From Duganella alba (GTDB lineage: Bacteria > Pseudomonadota > Gammaproteobacteria > Burkholderiales > Burkholderiaceae_D), in NCBI RefSeq assembly GCF_009674495.1, contig NZ_WKJN01000004.1, positions 1-64,000 of the forward strand: a DNA stretch of 64,000 bases, written 5' to 3'. Of the stretch, positions 7,725 through 16,343 are shown in pieces; the first letter of the stretch is position 1; each line of letters opens with the position of its first letter. Under the pieces are notes generated by a model. It had not been told where the DNA came from. It saw only the letters and a list, made by a program, of their open reading frames with translations, and searched no databases. The translations under genes and the position numbers were made by a program.

Positions 7725-9017
7725 ATGAGTTTCGATATCGCATTGTCTGGCATCCAGGCCATCAACGAATCGCTGGACGTCACCAGCCACAACATCGCCA
7801 ACGCCGGCACCTACGGCTATAAAGCCAACCGCGCCAACTTCGCCACCCTGGTGGCGGGCAGCCAGCTGAACGGCGTGACGGTCGGTTCGACGACGCAGAA
7901 CATCGGCCTGTCGGGCGGCATCCTGAACACCGGCCGCGCGCTGGACGCCTCGATCAGCGGCCGCGGCTTCTTCGTCACCCGCGCGGCCGACAATTCGCTT
8001 CAATACACCCGCGTCGGCATCTTCGACACCTCGCTGGACGGCTACCTGGTGGACGCCTCCGGCCGCCGCGTGCAGGGCAAGACCATCACGCCGCCAAGCA
8101 CCGAACCTGGCGCAGAAGGCGACCTGAAGATCCCGGTCGGCGCGATTCCGGCGCAGATCACCACCAAAGCCACCTATGTCGGCAACCTGTCGGCCGACTG
8201 GGCCGTCAAGACCCCGGTCAGCGACCCTACGACCATCACGCCGAGCACGCCGCCGGACCCGTCGACCTACAACACCTTCAAGACCACCAATCTGTACGAC
8301 AGCCTCGGCACCCAGCACGTGCTGACCCAGTACTTCACCATGACGGGCTCCACCGGCGGCGTCGCCACCGTGCACGTCAGCTACGCGCTCGACGGCAACG
8401 GCATCACGGCTGGCAAAGACTTGAATTTCGACACCACCAACGGTACGCTGAATCCTGACGATCCAACCGTGACGCCGGACCTGACCGTCAGCACACTGGA
8501 CCTGACCGCCACCAACGTCGATACCAGCGACCCTAACCTTTGGCCGAAATTCGCCAACGGCGCCAACATGAATGGGGCCGTGACCATTGATTACACCGGC
8601 ACCACTTTCTTCTCCGGCGAAACTTCGGTGGCCTCCAACACGCCAGTCGACGGCTATTCGGCCGGCAACTTCTCCGGCGTCTCGCTGGGCAGCGACGGTT
8701 CGGTGATCGCCAAGTACACCAACGGCCAGACCCAGACCGTGGGCAAGGTCGTGCTGGCCTCGTTCGCCAATGAAGGCGGCCTGACCCAGGTCAGCGACAC
8801 CAGCTGGGAAGCCTCGGCCGCCTCCGGCGTCGCCAACACCGACCTGGCAGGCGTCGGCGTCAACGGCCAGATCAACGTCGCCACGCTGGAGCAATCCAAC
8901 GTCGACATCACTTCGGAGCTGGTCGGTCTGATGACCTCGCAGCGCAACTACCAGGCCAACTCGAAAGTCATCCAGACCGAGAGCACCATGCTGCAATCGC
9001 TGATGCAGGCGATCTAA
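7725..9017 (+). CDS. flgE: FlgE, hook protein
   Basis: A protein of 430 residues, a common size for FlgE. The N-terminal segment (ALSGIQAINESLDVTSHNIA) and the C-terminal coiled segment (ELVGLMTSQRNYQANSKVIQ) are the two halves of the D0/D1 core. The middle is a Thr/Gly-rich variable region forming the outer hook domains, including GRGFFVT and DLAGVGVNGQINVATLEQSNVD. It polymerises into the universal joint under FlgD. A GGAAA site precedes the ATG. Confidence 0.95.
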   Translation: MSFDIALSGIQAINESLDVTSHNIANAGTYGYKANRANFATLVAGSQLNGVTVGSTTQNIGLSGGILNTGRALDASISGRGFFVTRAADNSLQYTRVGIFDTSLDGYLVDASGRRVQGKTITPPSTEPGAEGDLKIPVGAIPAQITTKATYVGNLSADWAVKTPVSDPTTITPSTPPDPSTYNTFKTTNLYDSLGTQHVLTQYFTMTGSTGGVATVHVSYALDGNGITAGKDLNFDTTNGTLNPDDPTVTPDLTVSTLDLTATNVDTSDPNLWPKFANGANMNGAVTIDYTGTTFFSGETSVASNTPVDGYSAGNFSGVSLGSDGSVIAKYTNGQTQTVGKVVLASFANEGGLTQVSDTSWEASAASGVANTDLAGVGVNGQINVATLEQSNVDITSELVGLMTSQRNYQANSKVIQTESTMLQSLMQAI

Positions 9018-9027
9018 GGACTGACGC

Positions 9028-9759
9028 ATGGACGCGCTGATTTACACCGCCATGAGCGGGGCCGAACGGGCCCTGCGCGGGCAACAGGTGCACGCCAACA
9101 ACCTGGCCAACATCGATACCGGCGGCTTCCGCGCCAATATGGAGCTGTCGGCGGCGCAATCCGTCAACGGCTACGGCTACGACGACCGCCACATGTCGCA
9201 ACTGCAGGCCAACAGCGTGTCGACCAAGCCCGGCACCATGAAAAGCACCGGGCGCGAGCTCGATGTGGCCGTGGCCGGCGCCGGCTTCCTGACCGTGCAA
9301 ACGGCCGCCGGCGGCGAAGCCTACACCCGCGCCGGCAACATGGTGCTCGATGAAAACGGCACGCTGCGCATCAACGGCGACGTGGTGCTCGGCGAAGGCG
9401 GCCCGATCACGCTGCCGGAATACACCCGCATCGACATCGGCAACGACGGCACCATCTCGATCCAGGCGCCCGGCACCATCATCATGCAGACCGTCGACAA
9501 GCTGCGCATGGTCAAGGCCGAAGGTTCGGAGCTGACCAAGAACGAGGCCGGCCTGCTGGTCGCGCGCGATGGCGCGCCGCTGGCCACCGATCCGACCGTG
9601 GTGGTGCGTTCCGGCCACCTGGAAGGCAGCAACGTCTCGGCGGTCGAGGAAATGGTCGCCACCATGAGCCTGAACCGCAGCTTTGAAGTCCAGATGAAGA
9701 TGTTTACGTCGACCGATTCGATGACCCAGGCGGGCAACCGCCTGATCAGCGGCAGCTAA
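9028..9759 (+). CDS. flgF: FlgF, proximal rod protein
   Basis: A protein of 243 residues with the N-terminal motif YTAMSGAERALRGQQVHANN and a C-terminal helix (SAVEEMVATMSLNRSFEVQM). The length is typical of FlgF, shorter than FlgG, and the order FlgE-FlgF-FlgG supports the call. FlgF forms part of the proximal rod. It begins ten bases after flgE. Confidence 0.92.
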   Translation: MDALIYTAMSGAERALRGQQVHANNLANIDTGGFRANMELSAAQSVNGYGYDDRHMSQLQANSVSTKPGTMKSTGRELDVAVAGAGFLTVQTAAGGEAYTRAGNMVLDENGTLRINGDVVLGEGGPITLPEYTRIDIGNDGTISIQAPGTIIMQTVDKLRMVKAEGSELTKNEAGLLVARDGAPLATDPTVVVRSGHLEGSNVSAVEEMVATMSLNRSFEVQMKMFTSTDSMTQAGNRLISGS

Positions 9760-9791
9760 GCCGGACCACCACATACCACCAGGGAGAAATC

Positions 9792-10583
9792 ATGAATCCA
9801 GCAATGTGGATCAGCAAGACCGGCGTCCAGGCGCAAGACCTGAAGCTGCAAACCATCGCCAATAACCTGGCCAATGCCAACACGGTCGGCTTCAAGCGCG
9901 ACCGCGCGGTGTTCGAAGACCTGTTCTACTCGGTCGAAGCGCAACCGGGCGCCCAGCGCGCCGACAACAACACGCTGGCGCCGTCGGGCGTGCAGTTGGG
10001 TAACGGCGTGCACCTGGTCGGCACCCAGAAGGTGTTCAGCCAGGGCATCCTGCAAACCACCAGCCGCGACCTCGACATCTCGGTGATGGGCAACGGCTTC
10101 CTGTCGGTGCGCCAGCCGAACGGCGAAACCGCCTACACCCGCGCCGGCCAGCTGCAGGTCGACGCCAACGGCATCCTGGTCAACGCCGGCGGCCTGCCGC
10201 TGATCCCGCAGATCACCGTGCCGGCCAACGCCACCGCGCTGACCTTCGCCGAGGACGGCACCGTGTCGGCCAAGATCGCCGACAACGTCACGCCGCAGGT
10301 GCTGGGCCAGCTGACGCTGACCTCGTTCATCAACCCGACCGGCCTGCTGGCCTTGGGCGAGAACCTGTTTGCCGAAACGCCGTCGTCGGGCACGCCGACC
10401 GACGGCCAGCCGGGCACCGCCCAGTGGGGCAAGATCAAGCAGGGCACGCTGGAAGGCTCGAACGTGCAGGTGGTCGAGGAGATGGTCGACATGATCGCCG
10501 CCCAGCGCACCTACGAGATGAACACCAAGGTGCTGTCGGCAGCCGACAATATGCTGCAGTACCTGTCGGCGGCGGCACGCTGA
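9792..10583 (+). CDS. flgG: FlgG, distal rod protein
   Basis: A protein of 263 residues, close to the strictly conserved family length. The N terminus carries KTGVQAQDLKLQTIANNLANANTVGFKRDRAVFEDL-type sequence. The C terminus ends in EEMVDMIAAQRTYEMNTKVL, the FlgG signature. FlgG builds the distal rod that crosses the peptidoglycan and meets the L and P rings. Its stop codon shares one base with the start of flgH (TGATG). Confidence 0.95.
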   Translation: MNPAMWISKTGVQAQDLKLQTIANNLANANTVGFKRDRAVFEDLFYSVEAQPGAQRADNNTLAPSGVQLGNGVHLVGTQKVFSQGILQTTSRDLDISVMGNGFLSVRQPNGETAYTRAGQLQVDANGILVNAGGLPLIPQITVPANATALTFAEDGTVSAKIADNVTPQVLGQLTLTSFINPTGLLALGENLFAETPSSGTPTDGQPGTAQWGKIKQGTLEGSNVQVVEEMVDMIAAQRTYEMNTKVLSAADNMLQYLSAAAR

Positions 10584-11254
10584 TGCAAGCCGCACTGCGC
10601 TCCACGCTGCTGTTGGCCGCCCTGGCCCTGGCCGGCTGCGCCCAGCTGCAGCCGCCCGCGGTGCGCCCCGGCCCGTCCGACGAACCGCCGCCGGTGGCGC
10701 GCAACACCGGTCCGCGCGGCGTCTCGGGCGGCGTGTTCAGCACCGACGTCGGCCTGTCGCTGACCTCGGACAGCCGCGCCTTCCGGGTCGGCGACGTGGT
10801 CACCGTCAACCTGCTGGAAACCACCCAGGCCAGCAAGAAGGCCGGCACCAGCTATTCCAAGCAGTCGGCCGACAACATCAACGCGCCGAATTTGCTGGGC
10901 AAGACCTTCGGCAAGGCCGCGGTCGGCCTGGGCGCCTCCAACACCTTTGCCGGCGACGCCACCAGCACCCAGCAGAACGCCCTGACCGGCGCCATCACCG
11001 TGATCGTGCAGGAAGTGCTGCCGAACGGCCTGCTGCGCATCTCCGGTGAAAAAACCCTGACCCTGAACAACGGCGAGGAATTCGTGCGCCTGCGCGGCTA
11101 CCTGCGCGCGGCCGATATCGACGCCGACAACCAGGTGTCGTCGCAACGCATCGCCAATGCCCGCATCGCCTATTCGGCGCAAGGCACGCTGGCCGAAACC
11201 CAGCAGCCGGGTTGGCTGTCGCGCTTCTTCAACGGCCCTTTGATGCCGTTCTGA
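10583..11254 (+). CDS. flgH: FlgH, L-ring lipoprotein
   Basis: A lipoprotein of 223 residues. The signal peptide ends in the lipobox LALAGC, so Cys19 should be acylated. The mature part contains the FlgH blocks FRVGDVVTVNLLETTQASKKAGT, ITVIVQEVLPNGLLRISGEK and the C-terminal PGWLSRFFNG. It forms the outer-membrane L ring around the rod. The start is the ATG overlapping the flgG stop; the longer upstream frame is antisense to lipoprotein logic and was dropped. Confidence 0.94.
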   Translation: MQAALRSTLLLAALALAGCAQLQPPAVRPGPSDEPPPVARNTGPRGVSGGVFSTDVGLSLTSDSRAFRVGDVVTVNLLETTQASKKAGTSYSKQSADNINAPNLLGKTFGKAAVGLGASNTFAGDATSTQQNALTGAITVIVQEVLPNGLLRISGEKTLTLNNGEEFVRLRGYLRAADIDADNQVSSQRIANARIAYSAQGTLAETQQPGWLSRFFNGPLMPF

Positions 11255-11280
11255 GTTTTCCTTGAAAGACGGGTGATCCC

Positions 11281-12393
11281 ATGAATTTCCGCAAGCTTAT
11301 CGCGCTGCCGCTGGCCCTGAGCCTGGCCCTGGGCGCCACCCTGCCGGCCCAGGCCGCGCAGGCGCTGCGCAACCTGGTCGCCATCGAAGGCGTGCGTGAC
11401 AATCCGCTGGTCGGCTACGGCCTGGTGGTCGGCCTGAACGGCAGCGGCGACTCGACCCAGGTCAAGTTTTCCAGCCAGTCCGTGATCAATATGCTCAAGC
11501 AGTTCGGCGTCAAGGTGCCGGACGGCACCGACGCCAAGTCGAAGAACGTCGCCACCGTGATGGTGTCGGCGGTGTTCCCGCCCGGCTACCGCAAGGGCCA
11601 GAGCATCGACGTGGTGGTGTCCTCGATGGGCGACGCCAAGAGCCTGCGCGGCGGCGCCCTGCTGCTGACCCCGCTGCGCGCGGCCGACGGCGAAACCTAT
11701 GCGCTGGCGCAAGGCAACGTGGTGGTGGGCGGCTACAGCGCCCAGGGCAAGTCCGGCTCGTCGATCACCGTCAACACCCCGACCTCCGGCCGCATTCCGA
11801 GCGGCGCCAACATCGAACGCGAGATCGGCACCGATTTCTCCAGCAAGCCGACGGTGCGCCTGTCGCTGCGCCATCCGCACTTTGAAACCGCGATCAACAT
11901 CGTCAACTCGATCAACAAGCGCTTCGGCGACATCGCCACCGCCAGCGACGCCACCAGCGTCGATGTCGTGGCGCCGGGCAATCCGACCCAGCGCGTGGCC
12001 TTCATGGCCAAGCTGGAATCGATGAGCGTGGACGTCGGCGAGGATGCGCCGAAAGTGGTGTTCAATTCGCGCACCGGCACCGTGGTGATCGCCGAAGGCC
12101 TGCGCGTGCGCGCCGCCGCCGTCACCCACGGCTCGCTCAAGGTGGTGATTTCCGAATCGACCAAGGTCAGCCAGCCGAACGCGCTGGCCGGCGGCAGCAC
12201 CGTGTCGTCGCCGCAGTCGCAGGTCAGCGCCGACCAGGGGCCGGCGCAGATGTTCAAGTGGCCGGCCGGCGCCAAGCTGCAGTCGATCATCGACGTGGTC
12301 AACAGCCTGGGCGCGACGCCGGACGACATCATGGCGATCCTGCAGGCGCTCGACCAGGCCGGCGCCATCGAAGGCGAACTGGTCGTCATTTAA
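11281..12393 (+). CDS. flgI: FlgI, P-ring protein
   Basis: A protein of 370 residues with a cleavable signal peptide (cut near residue 25, ATLPAQAAQ). The FlgI core is plain: [39 protein letters not shown], and [22 protein letters not shown]. FlgI forms the periplasmic P ring with the help of FlgA. The gene is preceded by flgH and followed after 8 bases by the short flgJ. Confidence 0.95.
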   Translation: MNFRKLIALPLALSLALGATLPAQAAQALRNLVAIEGVRDNPLVGYGLVVGLNGSGDSTQVKFSSQSVINMLKQFGVKVPDGTDAKSKNVATVMVSAVFPPGYRKGQSIDVVVSSMGDAKSLRGGALLLTPLRAADGETYALAQGNVVVGGYSAQGKSGSSITVNTPTSGRIPSGANIEREIGTDFSSKPTVRLSLRHPHFETAINIVNSINKRFGDIATASDATSVDVVAPGNPTQRVAFMAKLESMSVDVGEDAPKVVFNSRTGTVVIAEGLRVRAAAVTHGSLKVVISESTKVSQPNALAGGSTVSSPQSQVSADQGPAQMFKWPAGAKLQSIIDVVNSLGATPDDIMAILQALDQAGAIEGELVVI

Positions 12394-12401
12394 GGATGGG
12401 C

Positions 12402-12842
12402 ATGGACTACACCAACAACACCTTCGATCCGTCGCGCCTGCTGGCCAACGGCACCGCCGGCCAACTGAGCAGCACCGCCGTGGCCCCGGTCGCGGCGCAG
12501 GAAGGCGACACCGTCGATCCGGTCTACCGCGCCAAGGCCACCGAGGCGGCGGTCAAGTTTGAAAGCTTCTTCATCGGCCACATGCTGCACCAGATGCGCG
12601 ACGGCACCCGCGCCCTGGCGGCCGACGACAGCCCGTCCAAGGACCGCATCAACCAGGACATGCTCGACATGGCCGACAACCTGGTGGCCGACCAGCTGGC
12701 CGGCAAGCGCGCCTTCGGCGTGGCCGACGCCATCCTGCGCCAACTGCTGCCGCAGCAGCCAGCCCAGCCGGTGCAGGCACAGGCGGCGGCAAAAGTTTCC
12801 GATTCGCAAAATTTAAGCATTCCACTTAATCAGCAGCAATAA
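12402..12842 (+). CDS. flgJ: FlgJ rod-binding domain only (short FlgJ)
   Basis: A protein of 146 residues containing just the rod-binding domain (AAVKFESFFIGHMLHQMRDGTRA, DMLDMADNLVADQLAGKRAFGVADAILRQL) and a Gln/Pro-rich tail. It lacks the C-terminal muramidase found in the roughly 300-residue FlgJ of many gammaproteobacteria and betaproteobacteria. That enzyme activity is encoded separately at 4571-5347. ATG 12402 is chosen because AAGGA sits five bases upstream; ATG 12396 lies inside that site. It acts as a rod scaffold or cap during export. Confidence 0.9.
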   Translation: MDYTNNTFDPSRLLANGTAGQLSSTAVAPVAAQEGDTVDPVYRAKATEAAVKFESFFIGHMLHQMRDGTRALAADDSPSKDRINQDMLDMADNLVADQLAGKRAFGVADAILRQLLPQQPAQPVQAQAAAKVSDSQNLSIPLNQQQ

Positions 12843-12935
12843 ACGGTCGCCCAGTATTGATATCGGACCGGCGGCCGCCAGCATCGCGCTGCGTTGCGCC
12901 GGACCTTCGGACTTCACCAGGAAAAGACCCGCTTC

Positions 12936-14351
12936 ATGACCATCACTTACAACGCACTGTCGGGCGCCCTGGCCGCCCAGGCTGCACTGAACACCGTCAG
13001 CCAGAATCTCGCCAACCAGCAGACCAAGGGCTATACCCGCCAGGGCGTGCTGCTGCAGGCGACCGCTTCCGATCCGGGCACCCTGTCCGCCGGCAACGGC
13101 GTGCAAGTGGGTTCCCTGTTGCGGTTCAGCGATTCCTACCAGTTGCAGCAGATGTGGCGCGCCAACTCGGCGGTCGGCGTGCGCTCGCAGGTGCAGCCGT
13201 ACCTGACCTCGCTGGAAACGGTGATGAGCGACGACAAGTCCAGCATCAGTTATGGCATCGACAACTTCTTCAAGGCCCTGAACGCGGCCAGCGTCGATCC
13301 GACCTCGACGCCGCTGCGCCAGCAGGTGATCACCACCGCCGACTCGATGGCGCAGCAGATCAACTCGATCTACAACCTGACCACCAACCAGTCGATCTCG
13401 GTGCAGCAGCAGCAGGCCTCGATCCTGCCGTCGCTCAACGAGTCGCTGGCCGGCATCGCCGCGCTCAACAAGCAGATCGTCTCGACCACCGGCGCCGGCA
13501 CCAACACCTCGGCGCTGATGGACAAGCGCGAACAGCTGATCGACAGCGTGGCCCAGCAGGTCGGCGTGGAAGTCGTGTACAACCCGAACGGCAGCGTCAA
13601 CGTCTCGCTGAAAAGCGGCGAGCCGCTGGTGGTCAACGACACCGCCTCGACCCTGGCCTACGTCAACGCCGGCAGCAGCGCGCCGGCGTCGCTGACGCTG
13701 ACCTATTCCAACATCAAGTTCACGCTGGACGACACCAAGGTCGGCGGCCAGCTCGGCGGCCTCGGCGACTTCCGCCAGAACACCCTGGCCCCGCTGCAGA
13801 CGTCGATCAAGGAAATCGCCAAGCAGATGTCGGACAACATCAACGCCGCGCTGACGGCCGGCTACAAGGGCAACGCCGATCCGGCCATCCCGGGCGACCA
13901 GGGCGATATGGGCGTCGCCCTGCTCGACTACAATCCGGCCAGCGCCACCGGGCTGCTGCAAGTCGCCAGCGGCTTCAAGACCTCCGACCTGGCGTTTTCC
14001 AGCAACGGTCAGCCGGGCGACAGCGGCAACCTGCAACTGCTGGTCGCCATCAAGAGCCAGGATATCCAGCTGACCTCGCTGAGCGGCGTGGTCAGCGCCG
14101 TGCAACTGGGCGACGCCGACACCCAGATCGTCGGCCAGCTGGGCATCATCAGCCAGCAGAACCAGGCCCAGCTCGCGACCGCCACCACCATCCGCTCGCA
14201 GTCGGAAGACGACTGGAAGTCGACCAGCGCGGTGAACTCCGACGAGGAAGGCATCAACCTGGTGGAATTCCAGAATATGTACCAGGCGAACATGAAGGTG
14301 ATTGCGGTTGCCAACACCCTGTTCGACGCCACGTTGCAAATGTTCGGTTAA
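12936..14351 (+). CDS. flgK: FlgK, hook-filament junction protein (HAP1)
   Basis: A protein of 471 residues. The N terminus (YNALSGALAAQAALNTVSQNLANQQTKGYTRQ) and the C terminus (EEGINLVEFQNMYQANMKVIAVANTLFDA) form the axial core typical of FlgK, with a variable middle. It is the first junction protein between hook and filament and is a client of FlgN. An AGGAAAAG site precedes ATG 12936; the frame from 12894 is not used. The 93-base gap after flgJ is the longest in this operon and might hold an internal promoter, but I could not assign one. Confidence 0.93.
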   Translation: MTITYNALSGALAAQAALNTVSQNLANQQTKGYTRQGVLLQATASDPGTLSAGNGVQVGSLLRFSDSYQLQQMWRANSAVGVRSQVQPYLTSLETVMSDDKSSISYGIDNFFKALNAASVDPTSTPLRQQVITTADSMAQQINSIYNLTTNQSISVQQQQASILPSLNESLAGIAALNKQIVSTTGAGTNTSALMDKREQLIDSVAQQVGVEVVYNPNGSVNVSLKSGEPLVVNDTASTLAYVNAGSSAPASLTLTYSNIKFTLDDTKVGGQLGGLGDFRQNTLAPLQTSIKEIAKQMSDNINAALTAGYKGNADPAIPGDQGDMGVALLDYNPASATGLLQVASGFKTSDLAFSSNGQPGDSGNLQLLVAIKSQDIQLTSLSGVVSAVQLGDADTQIVGQLGIISQQNQAQLATATTIRSQSEDDWKSTSAVNSDEEGINLVEFQNMYQANMKVIAVANTLFDATLQMFG

Positions 14352-14362
14352 GGAGAGCCTGA

Positions 14363-15277
14363 ATGCGTATCGCCACCAGCCAGTTCCAGGCAACCATGAA
14401 CCGCGCCCTGCAGGATAATCAGAGCGCCATCGCGTCGCTGACCGCGCAGATCGCCAGCCAGAAAAAAATCCAGGTGCCGTCCGACGATCCGGTGACCGCC
14501 GTGCGTCTGTCGCGCCTGGCGCGCGAGGAAGCCATTGTCGGCCAGTACCGCGACAACATCTCCTCGATCAAGATCCGCCTGTCGTCCAACGAGACCTATC
14601 TGCAAAGCATGGTCAACGACATCACCCAGAGCCACGACCAGCTGGTGTGGGCGTCGGACGGCAGCAATACCGGCGAAGACCTGAAGGCCATGGTCACCAC
14701 CATGACCTCGCTGCGTGACAGCCTGATGTACAGCGCCAACCAGAAGGACCAGGAAGGCCGCTACCTGTTCTCCGGCACCGCCACCGCCACGCCGGCGATC
14801 ACCTTCACCGAGAACCCGGTGCCGCCGCAGCGCCGCTACGAATTCACCGGCAACACCGACCAGCAGCAATCGGTGGTGGGCAACGGCATCAACCAGACCA
14901 TCAATGTCGACGTCAAGGGCCTGGACGACCTGCTGAACCAGATGGACGCCACCATCACCGCGCTGTCGCAGCCGAATGTGTCGCCGGGCGACCCGGCGGT
15001 GCAGACCGCGCTGAAAGCCAATATGGACGGCGCCACCAGCGCCCTGGACCTGATCTCCGGCAAGATCGCCAGCTTCGGCGGCGCGCAAAACGTCATGGAC
15101 ACGCTGGACGGCAACCATGCCAACGTCAGCCTGTCGAACCAGACCGCGATCCTCGATCTGGGCTCGCTGGACATGGGCGAGGCCACGATTGCCATGAACG
15201 GCTACAACCTGGCGTTGCAAGCGTCGTACAAGGCGTACTCGAAGATCAGCAATCTGTCGCTGTTCAACATCCTGTAA
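14363..15277 (+). CDS. flgL: FlgL, hook-filament junction protein (HAP3)
   Basis: A flagellin-like protein of 304 residues with N-terminal RIATSQFQATMNRALQDNQS and IQVPSDDPVTAVRLSRL, and C-terminal GEATIAMNGYNLALQASYKAYSK. These are FlgL signatures. It links FlgK to the flagellin filament and is exported with FlgN. It follows flgK by 11 bases. The next gene starts 19 bases later on the same strand. Confidence 0.93.
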   Translation: MRIATSQFQATMNRALQDNQSAIASLTAQIASQKKIQVPSDDPVTAVRLSRLAREEAIVGQYRDNISSIKIRLSSNETYLQSMVNDITQSHDQLVWASDGSNTGEDLKAMVTTMTSLRDSLMYSANQKDQEGRYLFSGTATATPAITFTENPVPPQRRYEFTGNTDQQQSVVGNGINQTINVDVKGLDDLLNQMDATITALSQPNVSPGDPAVQTALKANMDGATSALDLISGKIASFGGAQNVMDTLDGNHANVSLSNQTAILDLGSLDMGEATIAMNGYNLALQASYKAYSKISNLSLFNIL

Positions 15278-15296
15278 TTCGTCACTCTTTTAGCGT

Positions 15297-16343
15297 ATGC
15301 AAATATCGTCCAGCGCCATCCCCCAGCCCATTGTTCCGGGCGCCAATGCCGGTAACGCGACGGCGGTGGACGGCACCTCGCTCGGACTGAACGGGGAAAA
15401 CGCCGCCACCGCCACGCCGGTCACGCCGACGCCAAACGCGGCGGCGCCGCTGCGTCGCGGCCTGAGCAATTGGGACCAGCCGTTGCAGGGCGATATCTCC
15501 AGCGCCCAGCAGGCGCTCGATTTCCTGGAACAGAGCGCCGCACAATTGCGCAGCCTGAAAACCGACCTCAGCGCACGCCTGGCCAACCGCCAGCGCACCG
15601 ACGGCACGCTGGAGGCGCGCGTGCGCCAGTTCAGCAACAGCTGGCGCACCCGCAGCAGCGCCTCCGGCGGCACGCTGGACGCCCAGCTGAACTTCAGCAC
15701 CAAGGGCAGCACCACCAGTTTCACCGTGCGCGGCATGAACTTCAGCAACCTGCGCAGCGGCGCCCGCGAAGTGCTGGCGATGTCGGTCGGCGGCGGCCAA
15801 AATGTGCGCTCGGTGGTGCTGGAGCCGGGCCTGAGCGACGAACAGATCACGCAGCGCTTCAACGAAGCGCTGGCGCCCACCGGCGTGCGGGCGCAGATCA
15901 GCGAGGACGGACAGCTGGAGTTTTCCACCAGCGAAGCACAGTGGGCGCAGGTGCGCGACACCATCGCCGTGCAGGGTGGCGGCATCCGCTTCGCCTCCGG
16001 CCAGCTGAACCGCGTCAAGGCCGAAGCCGAAGCGCCCCAGGTCGATCCGGATACCTGGCAGACCAACGACAGCGATGCGATCCGCGCCACCCTGACCCAG
16101 GTGCTGCAGGCGCTGTCCAAGGTGGAGCAGTCGATCGCCTCGGTGCGCCAGGCGCTGGCCCAGGTGGCCGCGCGCGTGCAGAACGCCGCCCCGGCCACCA
16201 CCAAGAGCGGCATGGACCAGGTGGCGCAGGCGTTTGTCACCACCACCCGGCAGCCCGGCTACAAGTCGCTGCTGTCGATCACCTCGGCGCTGGCCGGCAT
16301 CAGCCGCGAGCGCGTGCTCTCGCTGCTCAGCCTGCGTCAATGA
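15297..16343 (+). CDS. Uncharacterised flagellar-locus protein, possibly a LafW-like axial protein
   Basis: I do not recognise this 348-residue protein by sequence. It has no signal peptide or membrane segment. The first 60 residues are low-complexity Ala/Asn/Thr. A helical part follows (ISSAQQALDFLEQSAAQLRSLKTDLSARLANR), then a beta-rich part (about 130-240, SFTVRGMNFSNLRSGAREVL, LEPGLSDEQITQRFNEAL) that recalls variable domains of flagellin-type proteins, and a helical C terminus. Helical ends with a beta-rich centre are the layout of axial proteins. It lies straight after flgL, where lateral flagellar loci carry lafW, an annotated hook-associated protein. The LafW link is inference from position and architecture only. 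Confidence 0.6.
   Translation: MQISSSAIPQPIVPGANAGNATAVDGTSLGLNGENAATATPVTPTPNAAAPLRRGLSNWDQPLQGDISSAQQALDFLEQSAAQLRSLKTDLSARLANRQRTDGTLEARVRQFSNSWRTRSSASGGTLDAQLNFSTKGSTTSFTVRGMNFSNLRSGAREVLAMSVGGGQNVRSVVLEPGLSDEQITQRFNEALAPTGVRAQISEDGQLEFSTSEAQWAQVRDTIAVQGGGIRFASGQLNRVKAEAEAPQVDPDTWQTNDSDAIRATLTQVLQALSKVEQSIASVRQALAQVAARVQNAAPATTKSGMDQVAQAFVTTTRQPGYKSLLSITSALAGISRERVLSLLSLRQ

Noticed and set aside
6534..9029. An 831-residue frame antisense to flgC, flgD and flgE
   Set aside because: It is a low-complexity shadow; the plus strand encodes recognisable rod and hook proteins over the whole stretch.
12840..12866. Possible sigma-28 promoter before flgK (TAAACGGT and a GATA-containing box)
   Set aside because: Spacing is about eight rather than eleven bases and the -10 box matches at only half its positions.
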